DNA of 64,000 nt from Planctomycetota bacterium (GTDB lineage Bacteria; Planctomycetota; UBA8742; UBA2392). Both the position numbers and the translations under genes were made by a program. The notes under the pieces were generated by a model, which was not told the origin of the DNA, did not search any database, and was given only the letters and a program-made list of their open reading frames with translations. Positions 1 to 7,068 of the stretch are shown one piece after another (the stretch's first letter is position 1; the number at the start of each line of letters is the position of its first letter). The DNA lies in the NCBI GenBank assembly GCA_020425605.1, contig JAGQRH010000001.1, positions 1 to 64,000 on the forward strand, read 5' to 3'.

Positions 1-503
1 GACCCCTTGGGTGTACTCCCGGCTGAAATGGGGTCAGGCACCCTGCGGGAGCCAGACCCCATTTCAGCCCACGCCGCTGCGCTGGACCATGGCCAGTGCT
101 CAGCGCGTTTGACCAGGCCGGCCCGCACGGGGTTGCGCTCGACGTATTTCAAGACGGCCAGCAGGTGCTTGCCGCCCTCGGCGATGAAGGACTTGTAGCG
201 CCCCTGCCAGACATGGCCGTTGCCCTTGTAGTGCCGGTGATGGCGTCGCACGTGGCAGGTGGTGAGCCATTGCATCAGGCGCGGCAGGTCGTTGTCGCGG
301 CGCGGCCACGCCACGAAGTGGAAATGGTTGGGCATCAGGCACCAGGCCAAAAGGCGCATGTCGTGGCGCTCGCAGGCCAGGGAAAGGATGCGCAGGAAGG
401 CCTGGTAGTCGTCCGGTTTATGGAATACCTCCGCCCGGCCGTTGCCACGGTTGATAACATGGTAGCAGAATTCAGCCGGAGCAAGCCGAACAGGACGAGG
501 CAT
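1..503 (-). CDS. REP-associated tyrosine transposase (RAYT, IS200/IS605-like), 3' end off the window
   Basis: Single-strand DNA transposase of the RAYT (Y1_Tnp, TnpA-REP) family, which processes REP palindromes. Reading from ATG at 503 the frame stays open to the window edge (167 codons seen). Family landmarks: N-terminal YHVINRG (residues 14-20), the HUH-type metal-binding pair in MPNHFHF (H60, H62), and the catalytic tyrosine Y120 in KYVERNPVRAGLV, followed by WPWSSA. The C-terminal coding part reads straight through a 19-bp-armed REP palindrome (21-69). More REP copies lie at 541-567, 1299-1414 and 2961-3076, as expected near a RAYT gene. It probably acts in the cytoplasm on REP hairpins. 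The family call is firm; whether the protein is intact cannot be judged because the stop is outside the window. Confidence 0.9.
   Translation of the reverse strand, partial: MPRPVRLAPAEFCYHVINRGNGRAEVFHKPDDYQAFLRILSLACERHDMRLLAWCLMPNHFHFVAWPRRDNDLPRLMQWLTTCHVRRHHRHYKGNGHVWQGRYKSFIAEGGKHLLAVLKYVERNPVRAGLVKRAEHWPWSSAAAWAEMGSGSRRVPDPISAGSTPKG
21..69. repeat. REP palindrome inside the RAYT coding region
   Basis: Two 19-bp arms (21-39 and 51-69, one mismatch) flank an 11-base loop. The core is GGGGTCAGGC/GCCAGACCCC, extended outward by GGCTGAAAT/ATTTCAGCC. It is the same core as the REP copies further right and overlaps the last visible RAYT codons. Confidence 0.85.
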
Positions 504-540
504 GGGAAAATGCTACAAACCCACATAAATACAGCAACAC

Positions 541-567
541 AAAGTAGCCTGACCCCTTTTTAGTTCC
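541..567 (-). repeat. Inverted REP half-copy
   Basis: A 27-bp exact reverse complement of 1299-1325, which contains AAAAAGGGGTCAGGCTACTTT-type sequence. With the copy at 1299 it brackets the orphan gene at 610-1278 in inverted orientation. Confidence 0.85.
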
Positions 568-609
568 CCCTTTTTTGGTTCTCCGTTTTTTGGTTCTTTC
601 TGTCGAGCC

Positions 610-1278
610 ATGCCAATAGGTCGCACTGAAGGTATTGGAAAGCAAGAACGCACGCAGCCAGTGCGATTGCCGTCCCTTCGCACGTTATCTTACTACGCAA
701 GCGCCGTGGGAATTGGGGCCGTGATTCTATTCTTCCTGACACGTGCAGTCATAGATGTCAGCGGCATTCGCCATGTTCACTTCAAGCGAGTTACCTACGA
801 CTGTAACTGGGAACGAACTGGCGACAGGATAGGAGTTAGAGCCATACTTTCCGGGCCTTACGAACTTGAATCGAGGTCGCTCGTTCATCTGACTGAAGTC
901 CGCCGAACCGGATCTGAATTTCAGCTTGACTTGGAGTTCTTGAAGCTCGCCGACGATAGTCTGCCTCTCTGGGTCGAAGATGTGAGCTTGCTACCTACTT
1001 CCGGCGACTCAACCGAGCATAGTGTCAGTTTGCTTGCTGAATCGCCTTTGGAAGTTGCGTCGGACGGCGCCACTCAGAACTCTCTAGGTGCTACTTCGCC
1101 AGTAGATGCGAGCATGGTCGTTCTCAGGACCCATTTCGCCCGTGTACTCAACCTTGACCAAGGCGTCGAACTAGTACAGGTACGTGTAGTGTTCAGAAGA
1201 AGCGATCGGCCACGGGAGACCATTGTACTTGACCTGGTGCGACGCACGGACGACGTCACAGAGTGGCAGTTTCCCTAG
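610..1278 (+). CDS. Hypothetical single-pass membrane protein, cargo between inverted REP copies
   Basis: I do not recognise this 222-aa protein. After a basic N-terminus there is one clear membrane helix (about residues 33-47, AVGIGAVILFFLTRAVI), then about 170 residues of soluble, probably extracytoplasmic sequence with alternating beta-like segments. Base composition is visibly less GC-rich than the core genes to the right, and it uses codons such as TTA, CTA and AGG. It lies alone between inverted REP half-copies at 541-567 and 1299-1325, which suggests recent acquisition. The start is the first ATG after the T-rich stretch 555-600; no strong Shine-Dalgarno sequence is visible. Confidence 0.65.
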   Translation: MPIGRTEGIGKQERTQPVRLPSLRTLSYYASAVGIGAVILFFLTRAVIDVSGIRHVHFKRVTYDCNWERTGDRIGVRAILSGPYELESRSLVHLTEVRRTGSEFQLDLEFLKLADDSLPLWVEDVSLLPTSGDSTEHSVSLLAESPLEVASDGATQNSLGATSPVDASMVVLRTHFARVLNLDQGVELVQVRVVFRRSDRPRETIVLDLVRRTDDVTEWQFP

Positions 1279-1298
1279 CCATCGTACGCGGAAGTGAC

Positions 1299-1414
1299 GG
1301 AACTAAAAAGGGGTCAGGCTACTTTAATTGGCGCTCTGGTGGCTGATTCCATGGTGGATTGCTGGTGAGTTGGTGTGCGAAAAGGGGTCAGGCACCCTGC
1401 GGGAGCCTGACCCC
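1299..1414 (+). repeat. 116-bp REP-containing repeat, copy A
   Basis: Differs from copy B (2961-3076) at three positions by eye. It starts GGAACTAAAAAGGGGTCAGG, has a unique middle, and ends in the palindrome GGGGTCAGGC-ACCCTGCGGGA-GCCTGACCCC (1384-1414). Looks like a BIME-type unit mobilised by a RAYT. Confidence 0.9.
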
Positions 1415-1417
1415 ACT

Positions 1418-1678
1418 CTAGCTCGCGCGGCCTCCCCGATTTGCCATCATCGCCGCAAAGAAACATAGCACGGCAACTGCAATGCCAGTTCCAAACCAAA
1501 GCATGCCACGAACAAATCCTAAGAAGGGCTGATCTCCTTGGACAACTTCGTGTGCGAACTTGGAACCCATCACAAATGGCGCGGTCACTCCAGTGACGAC
1601 CAACATTAGCAAAGAAGCAACGAAGAGCCCGCCGACGCATGCGGCGCGGATCCTTCGCCTTTGGACTGGCACATCCAT
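1418..1678 (-). CDS. Small two-helix membrane protein
   Basis: 86 aa from ATG at 1678, chosen because GGAGG lies about 10 bases upstream; a longer 96-aa reading from 1708 would overlap the stop of the upstream fragment. Basic start MDVPVQRRRIRAA, two hydrophobic helices (about residues 13-35 and 56-80) and a short Arg-rich C-terminus. No family recognised. It sits directly behind a truncated gene (1699-1878) and between REP copies, so it was probably the second gene of a small operon that lost its promoter side when the REP element arrived. Confidence 0.6.
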   Translation of the reverse strand: MDVPVQRRRIRAACVGGLFVASLLMLVVTGVTAPFVMGSKFAHEVVQGDQPFLGFVRGMLWFGTGIAVAVLCFFAAMMANRGGRAS

Positions 1679-1698
1679 CGACACACATCCTCCAAACT

Positions 1699-1878
1699 CT
1701 AGCGCCATTCTTCGTCCTCAGAACTCTCGCCATTCCCCGCAGCGCTCGCAGACTTTGGCTGCTTCTTGCAGACTCCGTACCTACGCTCTGGGTCGCTCCA
1801 ATCCGCGATGTCATGGTATGCATACCACGATACATCCTCTGGACAGTCTACGTCCCGCAGCTCAAAACCAAGAAGGGG
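1699..1878 (-). pseudogene. C-terminal remnant of a gene truncated at a REP junction
   Basis: Reading leftward from about 1866 gives a protein-like, acidic sequence (contains RDVDCPEDVSWYAYHDIADW, ending SSEDEEWR, stop at 1699-1701). There is no in-frame ATG or GTG start, and the frame meets a stop inside the GGGGTCAGGC core at 1875-1884. The sequence before about 1870 matches REP-flank DNA, so the 5' part of the gene seems to have been replaced. Composition and stop position next to the start of the small membrane protein suggest a former operon partner. Confidence 0.45.
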
Positions 1879-1884
1879 TCAGGC
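1875..1884 (+). repeat. Solo REP core GGGGTCAGGC
   Basis: A lone copy of the REP core without its partner arm, at the junction between the truncated gene (1699-1878) and the degenerate transposase (1908-2360). Confidence 0.6.
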
Positions 1885-1907
1885 TTGCTCCGTTGAAAGT
1901 ATACATT

Positions 1908-2360
1908 TCAAGCGGGTTTTGGGGCTTGCTGAATCCGGCGACGCAAAAGCAGTGCTATGTTGTGCGCGAGCACTCGCAGGCACAACTCGCCGAACTGGCC
2001 GTTGATGGTGCTAGCGGACAACTGGCTTCCGAACCTGCGCTTGTCCTGGCTGAACAGCGACTCCACCTGCCAGCGCTGGCCGTACTTCTTCTTTAGGGAA
2101 CCGGTTCGCCATCCGCCTTCGCCAGTAGCTCTTCGGCCCCTTCCACGTCGGTCGGCCTCGCCACGGCGGGATGACGCTCTTGCCGCCCATCTCCTCGCGA
2201 ACCAGCAAGTGCGCCCGCTCGCTGTCGTAGCCGGCGTCGGCCAGTAGCGTGTCAATGCCGATGCGCTCGAAGCTGCGTCGGGCCGGCCGAGGTGTCGTCC
2301 TGGCTGATCACGCTGCTGGTGCGCAAGGCCGTGCCTCGATCCCAGTTGACCTCGCCGCGC
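1908..2360 (-). pseudogene. Degenerate IS4/IS5-like DDE transposase, C-terminal half with frameshifts
   Basis: Pieces of one transposase lie in different frames. From about 2270 to 2100: FERIGIDTLLADAGYDSER ... SVIPPWRGRP, the region around the second catalytic Asp and beyond. After a one-base shift near 2095: KKYGQRWQVESLFSQDKRRF, the Y-R-W-E-F signature carrying the catalytic Glu, then a helical tail ending QQAPKPA. Another shift lies near 2270-2290. The N-terminal half and the first Asp are absent. No inverted repeats were found. It is a dead insertion-sequence remnant. Confidence 0.75.
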
Positions 2361-2371
2361 GACCGTTTTGT

Positions 2372-2920
2372 TCACTCGTGTCTAACGAAGTACTCTTGAA
2401 GCTCAGCCTTTTCATAAGCTGAGAGACCAGTCACGATCATCCCGACAATTGATTCGTCTTCTCCGAGAATGAGCATCAATCTTGTTCCGACGGAGATACT
2501 CCGAAGATTCTGTCGTTCCTCAGCGTGCCATCCAACGTGGATGGTATCGTCGACGAGTCCGCAACAGAGTCTTGCCGTTTCTTTGAGCGAGAGGAGACCC
2601 ATCTGACCAGTCGCGCCTCGAAGGTTACTCGGCCGTTCGACAACCAAGGACTCGCGAATAGGGTAGCTCATCGCATCACGGCCAAAAGTGCAGTGCGGGC
2701 ACCGAATAAGGCTGACACATTTGATGTACAACAATTCATCCGACGCCGAGAAAGCCATTTCAATGATGTTGTCGTCAAGGTAGCCCGTGCTCCAGTACCA
2801 CTCGGTGGTTGCGTCCGGATGAACTGGTTGCAGTCTCACGATGAGCGGAACATACCATCCCGTTTGAACCTCACATCGTCGTAAGTCACTAGGTTGTGAA
2901 ACGCCGATAACCTTTAGCAT
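2372..2920 (-). CDS. Hypothetical soluble protein with a CxxC pair
   Basis: 182 aa from ATG at 2920. No signal peptide or membrane segment. It contains RCPHCTFGRD (about residues 73-82), whose CxxC could bind metal, and an otherwise mixed alpha/beta-looking sequence. No family recognised. GC is lower than in core genes. It lies between the dead transposase and REP copy B, with no operon partner on its strand, so it is probably accessory cargo. Confidence 0.6.
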   Translation of the reverse strand: MLKVIGVSQPSDLRRCEVQTGWYVPLIVRLQPVHPDATTEWYWSTGYLDDNIIEMAFSASDELLYIKCVSLIRCPHCTFGRDAMSYPIRESLVVERPSNLRGATGQMGLLSLKETARLCCGLVDDTIHVGWHAEERQNLRSISVGTRLMLILGEDESIVGMIVTGLSAYEKAELQEYFVRHE

Positions 2921-2960
2921 TATTTTGGCTTATGGTTTGTATTGGGCGTGATATACAGCG

Positions 2961-3076
2961 GGAACTAAAAAGGGGTCAGGCTACTTTAATTGGCGCTCTG
3001 GTGGCTGATTCCATGGTGGATTGCGGGCGAGTTGGTGTGCGAAAAGAGGTCAGGCACCCTGCGGGAGCCTGACCCC
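2961..3076 (+). repeat. 116-bp REP-containing repeat, copy B
   Basis: Direct repeat of 1299-1414 (three differences by eye). Its terminal palindrome GAGGTCAGGC...GCCTGACCCC is followed by TTTT and sits seven bases from the stop codon of the barrel protein (3083). It marks the right edge of the accessory patch. Confidence 0.9.
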
Positions 3077-3082
3077 TTTTCG

Positions 3083-3979
3083 CTAGAACCGCAGCCCGAA
3101 GCCGATGTCGGGGCCTACGCTGTACCAGAGGAAGTTGTCCTGGCGGAAGCCGCCGTAGAGGCGCACGCGCAGGTAGCGGTAGTGGACGTTGACCACCAGC
3201 GAGAACCAGTCGGTGATGTTCCAGTTGAAGTTCACCAGACCCGTCAGGCTCCAGATGCTCTGCTTCATGTCGTTCTTGTCGCGGCGCTGAAACGTTGGGA
3301 AACCCACCTCATACGTCGCGCGCGCCTCGGCCGTGATGCGGAAGCTTTGGCCGATCTCGATCTCCGCGCCGAAGCCCGCCGTGTACCACGGGAACAGCTC
3401 ACGGAAGGTCTCGACATCCTTGTCATCCACGGCCGGGAAGTTGTCGCTGCCGACGTTCGTGCGGATGTAGGAGTACTCGAGCCCGGCCTTCACGAAGAAG
3501 GTGATGTTTTTGGACAGGCCAAGCCGGAACAGGTCGCGGCGGTAGAGAATATGGAAGTCGTGGAAGTCCGAGCCGTAGTCGATGTCGGTGTTGGGCGGGT
3601 AGATCAGCCCGTTCCAGCGGGTGAAGTCGTCCAGTTCGTCCTTGAACGCGCGGGTGTAGTACAGATTGTAGCCGGCCTCGATGCTGTCGTGCCAGCTGAA
3701 GCGGAAGCGCAGCTCGGTTCCGCCGAAGAAGCCGATGGGGAAGCCGTCCATGTCCTTTGTGTAGCTGACGGCGTCGCTGCCGATGCCCCCTGAGCGCACG
3801 CGCTGCTGCTGCTCAAACCAGGGGATGTAGCCGTAGACGTCCCACTCGAAGCTGAAGCCGTGGTTCTTGCTGAATTTCTCTTCGGTTCGGGCGTCGACGT
3901 AGTCTTCGCTCATGCCCTGAGCGAACAGTGAGCCGCCCAAGGCAGCTACCAGAATCAACATCACGGCCCGCAGAGTCAT
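3083..3979 (-). CDS. Putative outer-membrane beta-barrel protein
   Basis: 298 aa starting at MTLRAVMLILVAALGGSLFA, a good Sec signal peptide (an upstream ATG at 4015 would bury it). The mature part is rich in aromatic, alternating polar/nonpolar strands (FSFEWDVYGYIPWF, ELRFRFSWHDSIEAGYNLYY, LFSLVVNVHYRYLRVRLYG-like), ends with the barrel-type terminus DIGFGLRF, and has a C-terminal Phe typical of BAM substrates. About ten to twelve strands seem likely. No specific transporter or enzyme family recognised. It is the downstream gene of the 4111-5949 protein, 131 bp apart. Confidence 0.7.
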   Translation of the reverse strand: MTLRAVMLILVAALGGSLFAQGMSEDYVDARTEEKFSKNHGFSFEWDVYGYIPWFEQQQRVRSGGIGSDAVSYTKDMDGFPIGFFGGTELRFRFSWHDSIEAGYNLYYTRAFKDELDDFTRWNGLIYPPNTDIDYGSDFHDFHILYRRDLFRLGLSKNITFFVKAGLEYSYIRTNVGSDNFPAVDDKDVETFRELFPWYTAGFGAEIEIGQSFRITAEARATYEVGFPTFQRRDKNDMKQSIWSLTGLVNFNWNITDWFSLVVNVHYRYLRVRLYGGFRQDNFLWYSVGPDIGFGLRF

Positions 3980-4110
3980 CAACGCCTCACGCACGTCCGG
4001 GTAAAGGTCCGGCAATGTAACGACTTAGGGCGTCCGTGCGACGGAAAAGTTTTGGCGTAAGTGGCAGCAGCCGAAGGCCGCTGAAACTCATTCGCTGGAA
4101 GCGAATGCCA

Positions 4111-5949
4111 CTAGTCCCGCTCGAAGTACTTGCGGGCGGCGTCGCGGTAGCGGCGGGGCAGACGCTCTTCTTCGTCGCGGGTGTTGATGCCGCTGCTGTC
4201 GGACTTTCGGCCGGTGGCTTCCCGGCGCGCCTTTTCTTCGGCGGCCTTCTTCGGGTCGAGCTTCTCGGGGTCTTTGTCCGGGTCCTTCTTGCCCTGGCCG
4301 GTGTCGGTTGTGTCGACCCCTTCCTTGGTCCCTTCGCCCTCAATCGGCTTGATCACGTGTGTGCCGGTATCGTCGCCGCCCTTGCCGCCGGCCGGGACTT
4401 TGCCCTTTTCGTCGTCACCTTCGCCGCCGTTGTTTCCGCTGCTGTGGCCCTGACCATCCGACTTCTCGCCGGGGTTCTCGCCACGCCCGTTGCCTTCCCA
4501 TTCCTTGCGTATCTCCTCGGGTATGGCGTCCTTGGCCCATTCGGGGATCTGGTCCGGGCCGGGAGCTTCGGCGCCCTCGGGCAGTTTCTTAAGCATTTCC
4601 TCTGCGGCCTTTTGCAGCCCGCCGAAGTCTTTGCCTTCCTTAAGCATGTCCTTCAGCGTTTCTGAATCGAGTTCCAGCCGCTCACTGAGCTGACGGGCGG
4701 CCTCGGCCATCTGCTTGGCCTGTTCCGGGTCGATTTTGCCGGCGTCGATCTGCTTCAGCAGCTCTTCCATTTCCTTGCCGTTGACGTCGAGGTCGCGGAG
4801 CGGGCTGGCTGACTTGGAGAGCTCCTCAAGTGCCTGCTCAAGCGCGCGTTTGTCCACTTCCTGCAGTTTCTTCATGGCATCGGCCACGGCTTCCGGGTCG
4901 AGGCCTTCGCCGGCCATCTCGCTTGCTGTTTTCTGGCGGCGCTCGGCCGTTCGCTCGAGCGTCTTCGGGTCAAGCTTCTCGGCAAGCGCTTCGGCTGCGC
5001 GGCGCAGGCGGGCGTCCTGAGGGGCTTCCTTGCTGGCCTTCTCAATGGCCGCTCGAAGCTCCTTGGCTCGCTCGATGTCCACGCTGCCGTCTTCTCTATG
5101 GACCTGCTCGACGAGCTTGTCGATTACTTCTTGGGTCTTCGCCGAGTCTGTGTTCTCGATCGCCTTGGCCAACTCACTGGTGACCGATTCGTCCTTCAGT
5201 GCTTCACGCGCATCGTCGCGGCGCTGCTGGGATTCCGTCTGGGCGCGCGCTCGGTCCGCGAGGCTGTTGGCTTCACGCAGTGCGCGTTCCTTGTCACCGC
5301 CGCCGGCCTGTGCGTTGCGGGCTGCTTGCTCGATGTCGTCTGCGAGCTGCTCCTGCTGTTTGGCGCGGAGTTCCTTGGCCTTCTCGGCCGTGGCGGCTGC
5401 ATCCTTGGCGAGGTCTTCGGCGTCCTTTGGCGGGACGTCTACCTTCCGGGCGAGCTCTTCCTGCTTGCCTTCTTCGTCGGCCTTTTCCATCTGGGCGTGT
5501 ACGAAGCGCGACAGGGGCAGCAGGGCCAGCATGACGGCCAGCGCGACCAGCAGTTTGCGCATCAGGCGAGGCTCGGGCAGCTGGTGGTGTTCCAGCTTGG
5601 CGAGTGCCTTGGCAACCACCGGTTGGATGAACGGGCTGTCCGGATGCTCGCGCTCCAGTTCATGGGCGCTGACGATTGCGCCCTCGGCGCCGCACCATGC
5701 ATCCGCGGCCAGCACGATCGTGCGCTCGTTGGGGCGATGAAACAGCGTGTAGACTACGTAGAGGGCCGGCAGCGCCAGCGGCAGTGCAATGGTAAGCCAG
5801 TACCCGGGCAGGCCGATCTGGTCGCGCAGCCAGGGGGCCGCGATCACGAGCACCAGCGCCACAAGCAGGCCCATCAGCGCCGAGTAGCCGGCGAGGCGGA
5901 ACATGAGGTGCAGGCGGAAAGCTCGAATTCGGCGCTGAAGCAGGGTCAC
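4111..5949 (-). CDS. Large membrane-anchored helical protein (DUF4175-like layout)
   Basis: About 612 aa from the proposed GTG at 5949 (GGGAGAG just upstream); an ATG at 6069 is possible but adds an unlike leader. Two membrane helices occur near residues 16-40 and 50-70, a third near 130-150 (LLVALAVMLALLPLSRFV). After that come about 300 residues of Glu/Lys/Ala coiled coil, then a Gly/Asp/Lys-rich low-complexity stretch, and the end LPRRYRDAARKYFERD. That layout, with the closing P-RYR-YF motif, resembles DUF4175-type proteins found near MoxR/Bat gene sets, but no MoxR or Bat gene is adjacent here. Function unknown. Confidence 0.65.
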   Translation of the reverse strand: MTLLQRRIRAFRLHLMFRLAGYSALMGLLVALVLVIAAPWLRDQIGLPGYWLTIALPLALPALYVVYTLFHRPNERTIVLAADAWCGAEGAIVSAHELEREHPDSPFIQPVVAKALAKLEHHQLPEPRLMRKLLVALAVMLALLPLSRFVHAQMEKADEEGKQEELARKVDVPPKDAEDLAKDAAATAEKAKELRAKQQEQLADDIEQAARNAQAGGGDKERALREANSLADRARAQTESQQRRDDAREALKDESVTSELAKAIENTDSAKTQEVIDKLVEQVHREDGSVDIERAKELRAAIEKASKEAPQDARLRRAAEALAEKLDPKTLERTAERRQKTASEMAGEGLDPEAVADAMKKLQEVDKRALEQALEELSKSASPLRDLDVNGKEMEELLKQIDAGKIDPEQAKQMAEAARQLSERLELDSETLKDMLKEGKDFGGLQKAAEEMLKKLPEGAEAPGPDQIPEWAKDAIPEEIRKEWEGNGRGENPGEKSDGQGHSSGNNGGEGDDEKGKVPAGGKGGDDTGTHVIKPIEGEGTKEGVDTTDTGQGKKDPDKDPEKLDPKKAAEEKARREATGRKSDSSGINTRDEEERLPRRYRDAARKYFERD

Positions 5950-6118
5950 GGTCTCTCCCGACCCATTGTAACGAATTGGGCCTGCAAGATTGACGTGAAA
6001 TGGGGCGACTGTGTTCCCTATTGGGGTGTTTTCAGTCCGAAATTGTCCAATGGCGGCGCGAGCGGGCAATCCGGTATGTCAGAAATTGTCGCAAGTCCAG
6101 CCCCACCATTGAAATGCG

Positions 6119-6147
6119 TTGACGCTAAATGCGGCCCCTGCTACGGT
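6119..6147 (+). promoter_or_regulatory. Candidate sigma-70-type promoter for the MshEN gene
   Basis: TTGACG (6119-6124), 17-base spacer, TACGGT (6142-6147), about 90 bases before the ATG at 6240. The -35 is good, the -10 weak. It lies in the divergent gap between the 5949 and 6240 genes. Confidence 0.4.
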
Positions 6148-6239
6148 TTAGCCTACCCCCTCGGGTTTTTCTGAACGACTTCCAAAGACGGACCGACCTT
6201 GGGGGAGGTCCGTTTGATGGGCAGTTGTGGGAACGCACG

Positions 6240-7010
6240 ATGGCCTTCGAGCGCTTGAAACTGGGCGAGATGCTTCTGAAGAAGAAGCTGATCTCCAAAG
6301 AACAGCTGGACACGGCGATCGAGTATCAGAAATCGCTGGGCGGCAAGATTGGCAGCATCATCGTCAAGCTCGGATACATGACTGACGAGGCCCTGACCCG
6401 CGAAATCGCCCGGCACTACAACATGGAGGTCACCGACCTCGCCAACATGATTCTGCCGGTCAATCTGCTGAAGGCCGTTCCCAAAGACATCATCGAGAAG
6501 CACCACCTGATTCCCGTGCACCAGACCGCAAACGTACTGACGGTCGCCATGAGCGACCCGACTGACTACGAGGCGCTGGACGAGCTGCAATTCGTAACGG
6601 GCAAGAAAATCGAAACAACCCTCGCGACGCGCGACAGCATCAAGCGCGCGATTGCGGAATACCTGAACGAGAAAGAGCGCGAGGCCGTGGTCAGTGACCC
6701 CTCGCTGAAGCCCAAGAGCGCGGGCCGACTTCGCCCGGCAAGCAAGGGCAGCCTGGCTGCGCTGCGTGACGCGACCGAATCGTCGCTGATTGACGGTGTG
6801 CGCAATCGCCTTGGCGACCAGGGCGCGAAGCTGAATACGAGTGCCATCACCCGCGCGGACATGCGTGCGGCTGTGATTCCTGTCCTGCTCAAGAAAGGCC
6901 TGATCACGGAGCAGGAGCTGTACGACAGCGTTGTAGAACTGTTGAAACGCAAAGGTGTTGTCGACCAGCGTGAGCTGTCAGACAGGGCCAAAGACCTTGG
7001 TGGACGCTAA
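6240..7010 (+). CDS. Stand-alone GspE-N/MshEN domain protein
   Basis: 256 aa from ATG at 6240. Residues 1-140 match the N-terminal domain of GspE/PilB ATPases: RLKLGEMLLKKKLISKEQLD, a LGYMTDEALTREIARHY segment, PKDIIEKHHLIPVHQ and LTVAMSDPTDYEALDELQF. This fold binds c-di-GMP in some MshEN proteins; whether it does here is inference. There is no Walker A, so no ATPase domain. The C-terminal 110 residues carry a second helical element (VIPVLLKKGLITEQELYDSVVELL) resembling the start of another MshEN repeat. 58 bp upstream of the HU/receiver/ATPase fusion, same strand, probably co-transcribed. The window has two diguanylate cyclases elsewhere. Confidence 0.8.
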   Translation: MAFERLKLGEMLLKKKLISKEQLDTAIEYQKSLGGKIGSIIVKLGYMTDEALTREIARHYNMEVTDLANMILPVNLLKAVPKDIIEKHHLIPVHQTANVLTVAMSDPTDYEALDELQFVTGKKIETTLATRDSIKRAIAEYLNEKEREAVVSDPSLKPKSAGRLRPASKGSLAALRDATESSLIDGVRNRLGDQGAKLNTSAITRADMRAAVIPVLLKKGLITEQELYDSVVELLKRKGVVDQRELSDRAKDLGGR

Positions 7011-7068
7011 CCGTTTCCTTGCGGAGGCGATGCGGGTACACTGAGAGCTTCCATCGCGGGGCGAATGC

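Noticed and set aside
1314..1835. 173-codon minus-strand frame across REP copy A and the small membrane gene
   Set aside because: It reads in a different frame from the better-supported small membrane gene and the truncated gene, and crosses a repeat.
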